Shown piece after piece: positions 1 to 9,262 of a DNA stretch of 30,841 nucleotides (its first letter is position 1; each line of letters begins with the position of its first letter). The stretch is from Cytidiella melzeri (lineage: Eukaryota; Basidiomycota; Agaricomycetes; Polyporales; Irpicaceae), in contig JABYQR010000466.1 of the NCBI GenBank assembly GCA_022592445.1, forward strand, positions 1 through 30,841. Direction: 5' to 3'. A program made the position numbers and the translations under genes. The notes under the pieces are model-generated. The model was not told where the DNA came from. It did no database searches and saw nothing but the letters and a program-made list of their open reading frames with translations.

Positions 1-668
1 ACACGTTGCAAGTACTCGGTGCTCAAGCTCGACTTGAGACGATCGAAGAGGTCCTGCTGGCTCCAGCCAGTGCGAGGGGCCCAGGTCTCAAACTCAGAGA
101 TGTGGGCGGCAAAGGTCTTGTTGCCTTGCTTTATGTTGGCTATTTTTGTCTTAGCCTCCATGACAGCATCTATTGGCTCAAATTTGGCTTTGAAGGCCTC
201 GATCAACGTATCCCAGCTGTTGCCAAAAGCTGGTTTATTACTGGCCAGCTCCTCAATATGAGGGCGAGCCCAGTCAGCAGTGTCGTCCTGCATGAACGAC
301 AGGGCGCTGGTGATGAGTTTGTGAGGATCAAAGATCCTCGCGCCATTGTTGTCCACCCGGACCTGGCCTTGCGCGTCCTGCTGGAAAAACACCTTGCCCT
401 GGTTCTGGGCCCAGACGATGAAAGCATGCCGGAAAAGCCTTGCTTCCGACGACGTCTTTCCCTTAAAAGAGACTGGTTTCTCGACAATACTCCGTTCTCG
501 GGACGTGTGCGTTGCTGCGGCGATGGCTGGTGCCTGAGCAGCTGTCAAGGCAGCTACCTGATTGGTGAGATCCACCATTCTTTGCGTCAGAATGCCGAAC
601 ATGTTTAGGATATCCTGGGCACTTAGGTTGGCAGCTGGGGCGGCCTCGGGTGCAGCGTTCTGGTCCAT
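1..668 (-). CDS. Gag of outer retrotransposon, N-terminal 222 codons (partial at window edge)
   Basis: From the ATG at 668 the minus strand is open to the window edge. It encodes a Gag N-terminal region: an Ala/Pro-rich start, a short helical stretch, then the retrotransposon gag domain with a WAQ motif and a WSQQDLFDRLKSSL stretch near the edge. It aligns codon for codon with the inner Gag (4080 onward). At the position where the inner copy loses its frame (inner about 4606), this copy reads through without a break. The frame is also open for 78 codons upstream of the ATG, back to the TAG that ends ORF1 (905-903). Gag coats the RNA genome in virus-like particles. The zinc knuckle is off the window. 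Confidence 0.88.
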   Translation of the reverse strand, partial: MDQNAAPEAAPAANLSAQDILNMFGILTQRMVDLTNQVAALTAAQAPAIAAATHTSRERSIVEKPVSFKGKTSSEARLFRHAFIVWAQNQGKVFFQQDAQGQVRVDNNGARIFDPHKLITSALSFMQDDTADWARPHIEELASNKPAFGNSWDTLIEAFKAKFEPIDAVMEAKTKIANIKQGNKTFAAHISEFETWAPRTGWSQQDLFDRLKSSLSTEYLQR

Positions 669-902
669 GTCTTCGTTGGTGAGGAGGCGGAGATTGTCTT
701 CGTTTGGAGTCTGGTGGTGCTCAGAGTAGTATTTGCTGTTGACCGCTTCTGTTGGGTCTGCCTGAGTGTACCAATTTGGGCACGGTTGTTCGTCACACTT
801 GTAGAATATGCCTTCGTAGAAGTGGTCGTCTGTGACCTTGCTCAAATCGAAGAAGTGTATATAATTTTCGAAAGACGTGGTGGGCAAAAACTTGTGGACT
901 GT

Positions 903-1631
903 CTAGATACACTCAAAGTAGCTATCACTATTGACTACGTTAAGTTGTGCTAGAACTCTATCGTAGTTTTTACGAAGCTGCTTGAAAGAAACTTTCCCAA
1001 TTGCTTTACAACCCCAGTCTAGGAGCTGCCACTCGCGGTCTGCTGTGACGGGTGCAAGATTGTCGACTCGGTTGAGGAAACGATTAACCTTGTTGATGAG
1101 GTGGAGCAGGGCGCGACGGTGGTCGGGGTTGGCGCGGTTCAGAAGTTCTTCAAGCTCTGTGAGAGCTTGCAAGCGAGTGCGGACGGCGGTAAGTTTTGGC
1201 CTGCAGATGCCTACGAGATCAACCGGTGACAACTTCTTGAAGTCGATCAACACCGGCTTTGGCGCAGCGGGGGCGGGAGCTGGTGCAGGGAGCTTTGCTA
1301 GTCGCTCTGCAAAGGTGAGCTTGTGGGTCTGTTGCTCAGCTAAGGTGCGGTCACGCTCCTCAGCAGCTCGTTCTCCGTATGCTCGTGCGGAGGCGCGAAG
1401 TTGTCGGTTTTCCTCGTAAGAGGGGACGGTGAGGGTGATGCCTTTGACAGGCGGCTTCTTGGACACGTACTCCACGACGGTGACCAGGTCTTTGTCAGAC
1501 CAGCGATGAGGTTAACCACTCTTACGCTTTTCAGCGAGAGCGTCAAGGAAAGATGGTGGAAGACTCCTCTTGAGCTGAGGCTCAGTGGTAGGGAGGGTCT
1601 TGGAGAAACGGGGGCGCGTGTCTTTAGGCAC
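903..1631 (-). pseudogene. ORF1 relic of outer retrotransposon (nonsense codon, lost ATG)
   Basis: This is the counterpart of the intact 242-codon ORF at 3117-3845. The frame is kept from 1631 to the TAG at 905-903, but the ATG of the inner copy is GTG here. A CAA codon has become TAA at 1514-1512, which cuts off the first 39 residues. Downstream of that stop 202 codons remain open (1511-906) and are very similar to the inner copy, including the Ala/Pro-rich linker and the C-terminal helical part. Both lesions look like simple transitions. The function of this ORF is unknown. Confidence 0.85.
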
Positions 1632-1778
1632 TAAACGACGCGCAGGGGGTAGAAACGGACGACGTAAGTGTAGCTCAACGGTATGAGAAGACCGGAGACG
1701 TACTCGTCAAACAGTAATAAACTTTTTCTAAACGGTGGGAATGGGGGAACCCAGGGTTTCACAACGATCTCGACCTAA

Positions 1779-2285
1779 TGACACGGAGACAAGGCTCGAC
1801 GTGACAGACAGGGACACGAAGTGGATATTGACAAGGAGGTGGTGGCAGGCATGTAGCACAGTGCTCTCACCAGCTATCAGACTTTATACAAGTTATCTAG
1901 CCCAGTAAAGACCAAGTTAGTATTGATACTACTCGCTATGTAGTACAAGAGGGGTGTTGCTTACCTAGCCCAGTAAAGAACAAGAGGTCGAGATGAGGGC
2001 TAGGAGCGTACATGTAGCTGCTTATATAGACTTCAGGGGCCTGCGCACAGACCATGTTAAGGGCAGGCTTTGCAAGAAGCCGTGTGAACGAAGAACAAAA
2101 GAACTACCTAAAGGAGAACAATAGCTATTGTCTAGACCTTGCCAAGAACTCTACCCGTGAGAGAATCTATCTAAAAGGAGACCATCTACTGTATTCCATT
2201 CCCACACCTGTGAGAACATCCTTCCATAAAGAGAACAATAGGGAAAGAACAATAAGGAGCCCATGTGGACGGTATCTATGACGTC
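1779..2285 (-). repeat. Outer element 5' LTR, downstream part
   Basis: On the minus strand this runs from the inner insertion point (2285) to the LTR terminus at 1779, where TGTCA (inner copy: TGACA) meets the leader. It matches inner LTR 2541-3043 with scattered substitutions. The TATA box is conserved (minus strand, plus coordinates 2022-2028), and so is the downstream ATCTCGACCT segment (minus strand, 1994-1985). Together with 10027-10279 it makes a complete LTR of about 760 bp. Confidence 0.93.
2281..2285. repeat. Target-site duplication of the inner element (left copy ACGTC; right copy ATGTC at 10022-10026)
   Basis: Five bases, ACGTC, precede the inner 5' LTR, and ATGTC follows the 3' LTR. 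They differ by one C-to-T change at a CpG. Joining the two flanks restores the uninterrupted outer LTR sequence as seen in the inner LTR itself. Five-base duplications are usual for Ty3/gypsy integrases. The duplicated bases lie inside a TGACGTCA palindrome. Confidence 0.88.
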
Positions 2286-2795
2286 TGTCATGGATGGCCT
2301 GACTAGCCCTTAATTTTCGCAATTTACCTCTTGTTTTTATCTGTAAAACTCTGGGCTGCAGCTCAGTTACAACCTTCTCTGCACAAACTCCCTTTGCACG
2401 TCTATTAAGCGCCCGTATCACGTGGCTTAGACGCTCCACACGGTCACATTACTTGCTACTACGTCACACTGGCATGTGACTTAGCTTAAGTAAGACCACA
2501 TGGCTACAAGCACATGGCTCAGCCCATAGCTAGGGTTTGACGTCATAGATACCGTCCACATGGGCTCCTTATTGTTCTTTCCCTATTGTTCTCTTTATGG
2601 AAGGATGTTCTCACAGGTGTGGGAATGGAATACAGTAGATGGTCTCCTTTTAGATAGATTCTCTCACGGGTAGAGTTCTTGGCAAGGTCTAGACAATAGC
2701 TATTGTTCTCCTTTAGGTAGTTCTTTTGTTCTTCGTTCACACGGCTTCTTGCAAAGCCTGCCCTTAACATGGTCTGTGCGCAGGCCCCTGAAGTC

Positions 2796-2802
2796 TATAT
2801 AA
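2796..2802 (+). promoter_or_regulatory. LTR TATA box and inferred transcription start (about 2830)
   Basis: TATATAA lies in U3, and the same box is at 9774-9780 in the 3' LTR. A start at 2830, 34 bases after the first T, would put ATCTCGACCT at the very 5' end of the RNA. That is the sequence complementary to the primer-binding site at 3046-3055. The start site is inferred from this match and the TATA spacing, not measured. Confidence 0.7.
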
Positions 2803-2859
2803 GCAGCTACATGTACGCTCCTAGCCCTCATCTCGACCTCTTGGTCTTTACTGGGCTAG

Positions 2860-2927
2860 GTAAGCAACACCCCTCTTGTACTACATAGCGAGTAGTATCA
2901 ATACTAACTTGGTCTTTACTGGGCTAG
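2860..2927 (+). other. Intron-like segment in the LTR leader, bounded by a 20-bp direct repeat
   Basis: GTAAGC directly follows the first copy of a 20-base repeat (2840-2859). An ACTAAC branch-site match lies near 2903-2908, and the second repeat copy ends in CTAG at 2927, about 20 bases after the branch A. The 68-nt segment therefore has donor, branch and acceptor at normal spacing. The same sites are present in the 3' LTR and in the outer LTR. Splicing here is not known. Confidence 0.45.
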
Positions 2928-3045
2928 ATATCTGTATAAGGTTTATAGCTGGTGAGAGCATTGTGCTATACGCCTGCCACCACCTCGTCGTCGTCTTCCA
3001 CTCCGTGTCCCTAGTTGCTACGTCGAGCTCTGTCTCCGTGACATT

Positions 3046-3055
3046 AGGTCGAGAT
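3046..3055 (+). other. Primer-binding site, self-priming type
   Basis: Two bases after the 5' LTR lies AGGTCGAGAT, the exact reverse complement of LTR bases 2830-2839. There is no TGG start, so it does not look like a site for a tRNA 3' CCA end. Tf1/sushi elements prime reverse transcription by folding the mRNA 5' end onto such a site. The outer copy keeps both partners (1767-1776 and 1985-1994). Confidence 0.75.
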
Positions 3056-3116
3056 CGTTGTGAAAACCCTGGGTCCCCCATTCCCACCGTTTTAAAAAGT
3101 TTATTCCTGTTTGACG

Positions 3117-3845
3117 ATGCCTAAGGACACACGCCCCCGTTTTTCTAAGAACCTCCCTGCCACTGAGCCTCAGCTCAAGAGGTCTCTTCCACCATCTTTC
3201 CTCGACGCTCTTGCTGAAAAGCGCAAGAGTGGTCAACCTCATCGTTGGTCTGACAAGGACCTGGTCACTGTCGCGAAGTACGTGTCCAAGAAGCCGCCTG
3301 TCAAAGGCATCACCCTCACTGTCCCCTCATACGAGGAAAATCGCCAACTCCGCGCCTCTGCACGGGCATACGGAGAACGAGCTGCTGAGGAGCGTGACCG
3401 CACCTTAGCTGAGCAACAGACCCACAAGCTCACCTTTGCAGAGCGACTAGCAAAGCTCCCTGCACCAACTCCCGCCCCCGCTGCACCAAAGCCGGTGTTG
3501 ATCGACTTCAAGAAGTTGTCACCGGTTGATCTCGTAGGCATCTTCAAGCCAAAACTTACCGCCGTCCGCACTCACTTGCAAGCTCTCACAGAACTTGAAG
3601 AACTCCTGAACCGCGCCAACCCCGACCACCGTCGCGCCCTGCTCCACCTCGTCAACAAGGTTAATCGCTTCCTCAACCAAGTTGACGATCTCGCACCCGC
3701 CACAGCAGACCGCGAGTGGCAGCTCCTGGACTGGGGTTGCAAAGCAATTGGGAAGGTTTCTTTCAAGCAGCTTCGTAAAAACTACGATAGAGTTCTAGCA
3801 CAACTTAACGTAGTCAATAGTGATAGCTACTTTGAGTGGATCTAG
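3117..3845 (+). CDS. ORF1 of inner retrotransposon, unknown function, upstream of gag
   Basis: This is an intact 242-codon ORF with an ATG at 3117, between the primer-binding site and gag, where most Ty3/gypsy elements have no gene. The protein is basic at its start (PKDTRPRFSKN), then largely charged and helical with an Ala/Pro-rich linker around residues 115-125, and ends ...SDSYFEWI before TAG. I see no Cys/His cluster, protease or enzyme motif. The stop TAG (3843-3845) is followed in the same frame by 78 open codons that run into the Gag ATG at 4080, and the same arrangement is present in the outer copy. It may be a structural or accessory protein, or the N-terminal part of a longer Gag made by readthrough; neither is shown. 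I do not recognise a family. Confidence 0.75.
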   Translation: MPKDTRPRFSKNLPATEPQLKRSLPPSFLDALAEKRKSGQPHRWSDKDLVTVAKYVSKKPPVKGITLTVPSYEENRQLRASARAYGERAAEERDRTLAEQQTHKLTFAERLAKLPAPTPAPAAPKPVLIDFKKLSPVDLVGIFKPKLTAVRTHLQALTELEELLNRANPDHRRALLHLVNKVNRFLNQVDDLAPATADREWQLLDWGCKAIGKVSFKQLRKNYDRVLAQLNVVNSDSYFEWI

Positions 3846-4079
3846 ACAGTCCACAACTTCTTGCCCACCACGTCGTGCGAAAATTATATACACTTCTTCG
3901 ATTCGAGCACGGTCACAGACGACCACTTCTACGAAGGCACATTCCACGAGTGTGACGAACAACCGTGCCCAAACCGGTACACTCAGGCAGACCCAACAGA
4001 AGCAGTCAATAGCGAATACTACGCCGGCCAGCACCAGACACCCAACGAAGAAAACCTACGCCTCATTACATCACAAGAC

Positions 4080-5326
4080 ATGGATCCCAATCAGCCCGCC
4101 GCCCCTGCTGCCCCTGCTGCCCCAGTTGCCAACCTGAGCCAGCAAGACGTCTTAAATATGTTGGGCGTCCTGACACAAAGAATGGTTGACCTTACCAACC
4201 AGGTGGCTGCACTTGCCGCCGCACAGACACCAGCGGTTGCCGCTGCTACACACACTTCTCGAGAGAGAAGCATTGTCGAGAAGCCAGTCTCCTTCAAGGG
4301 GAAAACATCATTGGAAGCCAGGCTCTTCCGCCATGCCTTTATTGTCTGGGCCCAGAAGCAGGGCAAGGTGTTCTTCCAGCAAGACGCCCAGGGCCAGGTC
4401 CGGCTGGACAACAACGGTGCGAGGATCTTTGATCCCCACAAACTGATCACCAGTGCCCTGTCTTTCATGCAGGAAGACGCTGCAGATTGGGCTCGCCCTC
4501 ACATTGAGGAGTTGGCCAATAGCAAACCAGCATTTGGAAATGACTGGGACACGTTTATTGAGGCCTTCAAGGCAGAGTTTGAGCCTATTGACGCGGTCAT
4601 GGAGGCAAGACTAAGGTTACCGGCATGAAGCAGGGTAACAAGACATTCGCCGCCCACATCTTGGAGTTCGAGACCTGGGCCCCTCGCACTGGCTGGAGCC
4701 AGCAGGACCTTTTCGACCGTCTCAAGTCGAGCTTGAGTACGGAATACCTTCAACGCGTCTCTTACTTCCAGACCCGCGCCACAACCTACGATGCACTGAA
4801 GGACCAGTGCAAGGCAGTAGATGCTCAGCTGGCCGATCTACGCAACAGCACTGGGGAGGTCATGGTAGACAGTTCTTCGGGACATGGCAAGTCCCACCAG
4901 CAAGCGTTCCGCAACCCCAATGCGATGGAGATCGACGCATCCCGTTTCTCCGCCTCGTTTGACTCGCTCTTTGCGGGTCTGGGCAAACAGGAGATCTTCC
5001 AGAAATGGAAGAAGGAGATGAGCAAGCGCTGCTCGGTTTGTGGATCTGAGAGTCACAAGAAGAGGGACTCGAAGCACCCCGATGACCCGGTCTGCAACCA
5101 CTGCAGTGCCACCGGTCACTGGGGGGCAGTTTGCCTAAAACGGCTCCAAGGCGTCCCTAAGGGACAAAAAGTTGCCGCTACCTCGTCGACATTGTCGACT
5201 ACTACTGCAGCCAAGCAAGATGCATCCAACAACAAGGATGCTAAAATTGCTGCGCTCAAGGACATGCTTGACATCCAGAAGAAGCAAATGGATGAGATGG
5301 CAGCAAAAATTAATGCGGTTTTTTGA
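4080..5326 (+). pseudogene. Gag of inner retrotransposon, broken by a one-base deletion
   Basis: The first part (4080-4628) encodes an Ala/Pro-rich N-terminus and the retrotransposon gag domain. The second (4625-5326, different frame) continues with the rest of that domain and a zinc-knuckle region. Comparison with the outer copy shows one base missing near 4605-4608, which moves the frame by -1 and brings in a TGA at 4626-4628. The C-terminal region has a good CX2CX4HX4C knuckle (about 5093-5134). Just before it is a second cluster that starts CX2CX4H but has Ser where the last Cys belongs. A Lys-rich coiled segment ends the protein. Gag binds and packages the RNA. The ATG at 4080 was chosen over upstream non-ATG starts, although the frame is open back to 3846. 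Confidence 0.88.
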
Positions 5327-5331
5327 AATGA

Positions 5332-8300
5332 ACTCGTGACATAGCCGCAGCTGCGAGTCCCCTTGATACCCTGTCCTCGTCTTCCTCCTCGTCTTCTGCC
5401 TCGTGTACAACGTCTACTCTGTGCCCTTCGTCTACTATCTCCTCGTGTACTATATCGTCGATAGATCGGTTTTCATCTCATTTCCGTGTACATGTACTAG
5501 TAAAAGGTCTGAATAGAAGCATTCGCGTTCCTGCCATGATCGATTCAGGAGCTACAGCTTTATTCATCAGTCATCAGTTCGTCAAAAAGCATAAGATTAT
5601 TCAGCACCCGCTCGAAAGGGTTATCTCATTGCATAATATTGACGGAACTAAGAATAAAGCTGGCGGATTAACTCACTTCGTTCGCCTTACACTCACTGTC
5701 GGAGACCACACAGAGAAGGCAGAGTTTCTTGTCACGGACTTAGGTCCAGAAGACGTCATTCTTGGGCTACCATGGCTCAAGCGCGTAAACCCTACCGTCA
5801 ACTGGGAAAAAGGAGAAATGACAATTCCGAGCGGCTCGGAAGAATCTCCTGCTGAACCTTTCCAGAAGGTTGACGGTAATCGCAAAGAACGTAGGCAGTC
5901 GGTCAAAGCCGGTATTATCCAAGACACCACTGACGAAGTCTGGTGTATGGCCGGCTTCACCTACTCTACTAAGCTTGCTGCCGAAGCAAACAAAGCTAAA
6001 GCTCATTGCTCCTTCGAAGACATTGTTCCATCAGAGTACCATAGACACGCTAAAGTCTTCTCTGAGGAAGAGTCTAATCGGCTACCCCAGCATCAGCCCT
6101 GGGACCATTCGATTGATCTCAAACCAGACGCTCCTGAGACCATCAAATCGAAAGTTTACCCTATGCCCCTGAATGAACAAGCCGAGCTTGACAAGTTCAT
6201 CCAGGAGAACCTATCCAAAGGATACATCACGCCTTCCAAGTCTCCGCTGGCTTCTCCAGTCTTCTTTATCAAGAAGAAGGATAACAAACTCCGACTTATT
6301 CAGGACTACAGAAAACTCAATGACATCACTGTAAAGAATCGCTACCCTCTACCACTTGCCACCGACATCATCAACAAGCTCAAGGGTGCAAAGATCTTCA
6401 CAAAATTCGATGTCTGTTGGGGATATCACAATGTCCGAATCAAAGAAGGAGACGAGTACAAAGCGGCGTTCGTTACCAACCGAGGACTCTTGAACCAAGT
6501 CATGTTCTTCAGTCTCACGAACTCACCCGCTACCTTCCAAGCTCTGATGGACAACATCTTTGCCGACCTCGTCGCTGAGGGCAAGGTGGCTGTCTATCTA
6601 GATGACATCTTGATCTGGAGCAACAACCTGACAGAGCACCGCAAGGTTGTACATGAAGTCCTCGAGCGACTTCAGCAGCATGACCTCTACCTTCGGCCGG
6701 AAAAGTGCGAGTTTGAGAAATCTGAGATCAATACCTCGGGTTGATCATTCGTGCCGGCGAAGTAGCTATGGACCCTGTCAAAGTCCAAGCAGTTTCTACG
6801 TGGCCCACACCCAAGAACCTCAAAAAGTTAGAGGATTCATTGGGTTTGCCAACTTCTACCGCCGCTTCATTCAAGACTTCTCAAAGCACGCACGGCCTCT
6901 ACACGACCTGACTAAGAAGGACGTACCGTTCGTCTGGGGTCCAGCACAGCAGACTGCCTTCACGTGCTAAAGAAGGCCTTTACCACTAAGCCTATCTTGG
7001 CAGTCTGGGACCCTGAACTCCCTGCGCGTCTAGAAGTCGATGCCTCGGGCTATGCAACCGGTGGAATCATCTCCCAGAAATCAAAGGAAGATGGATTCTA
7101 CCACCCTATCGCCTACCGGTCCGCATCCATGACTGAAGCAGAGCGTAACTACGAAATCTTTGATCGGGAGATGTTAGCCATCACCGAGGCTCTCAAAGAT
7201 TGGCACCACTACCTTGAGGGGCTCAAGGAACCGTTTGAGATCTGGACAGATCACGCAAACCTGCAGTACTGGAAACTGCGCAACACCTCACTCGACGTCA
7301 AGCACGTTGGTCATACTCTTGGCTGACTTCGACTTCGTGTTGGTACACAACCTGGCAGTACCATGATACACGCTGATCCTCTTCTCGTCTTCACTCCACG
7401 CTGTCACGGACGAAGAAGACAACAAGGATCAGGTGGTACTAAAACCGGAACACTTCCGGATCCTCGCTACCAGTGCACTTGCCACTGCTTCTCCACTCGA
7501 ATCAAAGATCCGAGAATGCACGGAGCAAGAAGCAGAAGTGCACAAGCTCTGCTACCCTTCGAAAGAAGGGTCCTCGCAAACTTGTCGGCGGTTTACTCGA
7601 ATGGGAAGAAGTGACGGACTCATCTACTACAAGGGAAAACTCTACATCCCTAACAACAAAGAGCTCCGTCACGAAATCGTCAAATCTTGCCATGACACAC
7701 CCGCGGCTGGTCATCCGGGCAAACACGGCACCATAGAGCTAGTCTCACGACACTATTGGTGGCCAAAGATGAATGCCTTTGTCGAGACTTACGTACTAGG
7801 TTGTGATTGCTGTCAACGCTACAAGTCAGCTCCACACCCTAAAGCAGTACTACAACCTCAGGAAACTCCGGCCGGACCTTGGGAACATGTCGGAGTAGAT
7901 CTCATCACTCAGCTGCCACCCTCTAAGGGATTCGATTGATCGCGGTCTACGTCGACCATTACTCTGATCAAACGCACATCATCCCTACTACACTAGGTTA
8001 ACGCTGAGGGGATTGCCGATCTACACTACAAAGAAGTATTCCGACTTCACGGCATTCCCAAGAAGGTGTTCTCTGACCGAGGACCCCAGTTTGCAGCGCG
8101 CTTCATGCGTGCGCTCTATCACCGCCTGGGCATAGAGACTGGTTTTACGACCGCCTATCATCCGCAAGGAAATGGCAAAGTCGAACGCAAAAACCAGGAT
8201 ATCGAACAGTATCTGCGTCTATTCTGTCAACAACGACAAGACGACTGGGTCGATCATCTACCGGCGGCTGAGTTTGCACTCAACTCGCGAGTACATGCGG

Positions 8301-9097
8301 GTAACTCCCAAACACCGTTTGAAGTCATCTACGGATATCGCCCCGACTTCACTATACCAGTTGGCAAGCAAATCAATATCCCATCACTCGATGAGCGCCT
8401 TGACAATATGGCTCGAGTACGCAAGGAGACCGAAGCAGCTCTTCGTCTAAGCAAAGAAAAGATGAAGTAACTCTACGAGTCTGAGAAGCGTTCTCCACGC
8501 GTTTTCCAAGTAGGGGACATGGTCTGGCTAAACGCTAAGAACGTTCAGATCCACCAGGCTACCCCTAAACTCGGTCTTCAACAACTCGGCCCGTACAAGG
8601 TCATCGAACGCATTGGCAAACTCGATTACAAACTCGATCTACCCAACTATCTCCGAATCCACCCCGTCTTCCATATCAACCGTCTAAGTCCCTGGCACGA
8701 CAACGGCAAAGACGTACCTCCACCTCCTGATCCTATTGTCATAGAAGGAGAAGAGCAGTACGTCGTCGAAAAAGTGCTAGACAGCAGGCTACACAGACGA
8801 TGGAAGAAGCTACAATTCCTAGTCAAATGGGAAGGGTATTCAGACGGACACAATAGCTGGGAACCGGTAGAAAACCTTGAGAATAGTCAAGAAGCGATTG
8901 ACGACTTCTACAAAGCAAACCCCGGAGCGCCTCGGGTCATCAAAGCTTCACTCTTTGCGGATCTCCGCTCACACTTTCGGGAATTCAATACCCAGACCGA
9001 CCCCGCTTTCCTTCGCACAATCTATCCATCTACATACGATCTTAGCTGGGATGAAGGCAAACACATTGGTCTGGATATCTCAAGAACATCACACTGA
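5332..9097 (+). pseudogene. Pol polyprotein of inner retrotransposon: protease, RT, RNase H, integrase, chromodomain (many frame breaks)
   Basis: The pol frame opens at 5332, one frame behind gag. Domains in order: retropepsin with DSGA (from about 5539); reverse transcriptase with FIKKKDNKLRLIQDYRKLN, LTNSPATFQ and the YLDD active site (about 6594); RNase H with EVDASGYATGG and TDH (about 7040-7255); integrase with an HHCC zinc module (7670-7830), catalytic DLITQL, SDRGPQF and HPQGNGKVERK; a GPY/F module (about 8590); and a chromodomain (about 8755-8925). The frame shifts by -1 near 6728, 6822, 6965, 7280, 7316 and 7348, with two shifts around 7385-7400, one at 7937 and two near 7995. There is also an in-frame TAA at 8468-8470. 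The integrase C-terminal part and chromodomain (8471-9097) are open. As written it cannot make a functional Pol. Confidence 0.93.
8755..8925 (+). other. Chromodomain at integrase C-terminus
   Basis: The translated segment has the chromodomain pattern: YVVEKVLDSR, then FLVKWEGYSDGHNSWEP and a C-terminal helix. The aromatic cage residues (Y, W and the W of SWEP) are present. In chromoviruses this module helps direct integration, in several cases by binding methylated histone H3. It follows the GPY/F module in the same frame, within the intact 8519-9097 stretch. Confidence 0.9.
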
Positions 9098-9245
9098 CGG
9101 GTAACGTCGAGTCAATGACACCAGAAGGGGAGAAACTTCCTAGCATCCTTCTGACTAGACAATCGGGGCAATTCTGCTGAATCCCTGTAGACGGGTAGAA
9201 GACCTCTATCACCACAGCACAGTGATGCTTCGCGAGGACGCTCGA

Positions 9246-9262
9246 TTTTAGGAGGGGGGTAA
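9246..9262 (+). other. Polypurine tract before the 3' LTR
   Basis: A purine run, AGGAGGGGGG (9250-9259), followed by TAA, ends directly at the 3' LTR start (9263). This is the usual place for priming of plus-strand DNA synthesis. Confidence 0.85.

Larger units (their letters stand above)
1..2285 (-). mobile_element. Outer Ty3/gypsy chromovirus-type element, 5' part (interrupted, runs off left edge)
   Basis: Read on the minus strand this segment holds the distal part of a 5' LTR (2285-1779), a leader with the same primer-binding motif as the inner copy (1776-1767), an ORF1 relic (1631-903) and the start of gag (668-1). All parts are clearly homologous to the inner element at 2286-10021 but have many substitutions, so the two are separate copies of one family. 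Its LTR resumes at 10027 and ends at 10279, so the inner copy has split it. The leader is longer than in the inner copy by roughly 80-90 nt (about 1640-1725). The pol region and 3' LTR lie outside the window. Confidence 0.93.
2286..3043 (+). repeat. Inner element 5' LTR (758 bp)
   Basis: It begins TGTCATGG, ends GTGACA, and repeats at 9263-10021. U3 contains a TGACGTCA CRE-type palindrome (2538-2545), three ATTGTTC motifs (2571, 2585, 2702), a perfect 14-base palindrome ACAATAGCTATTGT (2693-2706) and a TATATAA box (2796-2802). The likely R region starts near 2830. U5 includes a 20-base direct repeat (2840-2859 and 2908-2927) that brackets an intron-like segment. Confidence 0.95.

Noticed and set aside
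203..487. Long minus-strand frame inside gag (also 4186-4446 plus)
   Set aside because: It is a shadow of the gag frame; the gag frame itself has the domain matches.
1665..1700. TAGCTCAACGGTATGAG, a box A-like sequence in the outer leader
   Set aside because: No box B (GGTTCGANNCC) follows at the right distance, and no cloverleaf can be drawn.
2054..2281. A 75-codon ORF that occurs three times (2054-2281 plus; 2543-2770 and 9521-9748 minus), antisense to the LTR U3
   Set aside because: The three copies are the LTR itself, so their identity reflects shared recent ancestry. It has no known motif and overlaps the promoter palindromes.
5319..5331. A programmed -1 frameshift at the T6 run where gag ends
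   Set aside because: The -1 frame meets TGA at 5329-5331 directly after the slip, so the present sequence cannot use it. Given the other deletions the true sequence may differ.
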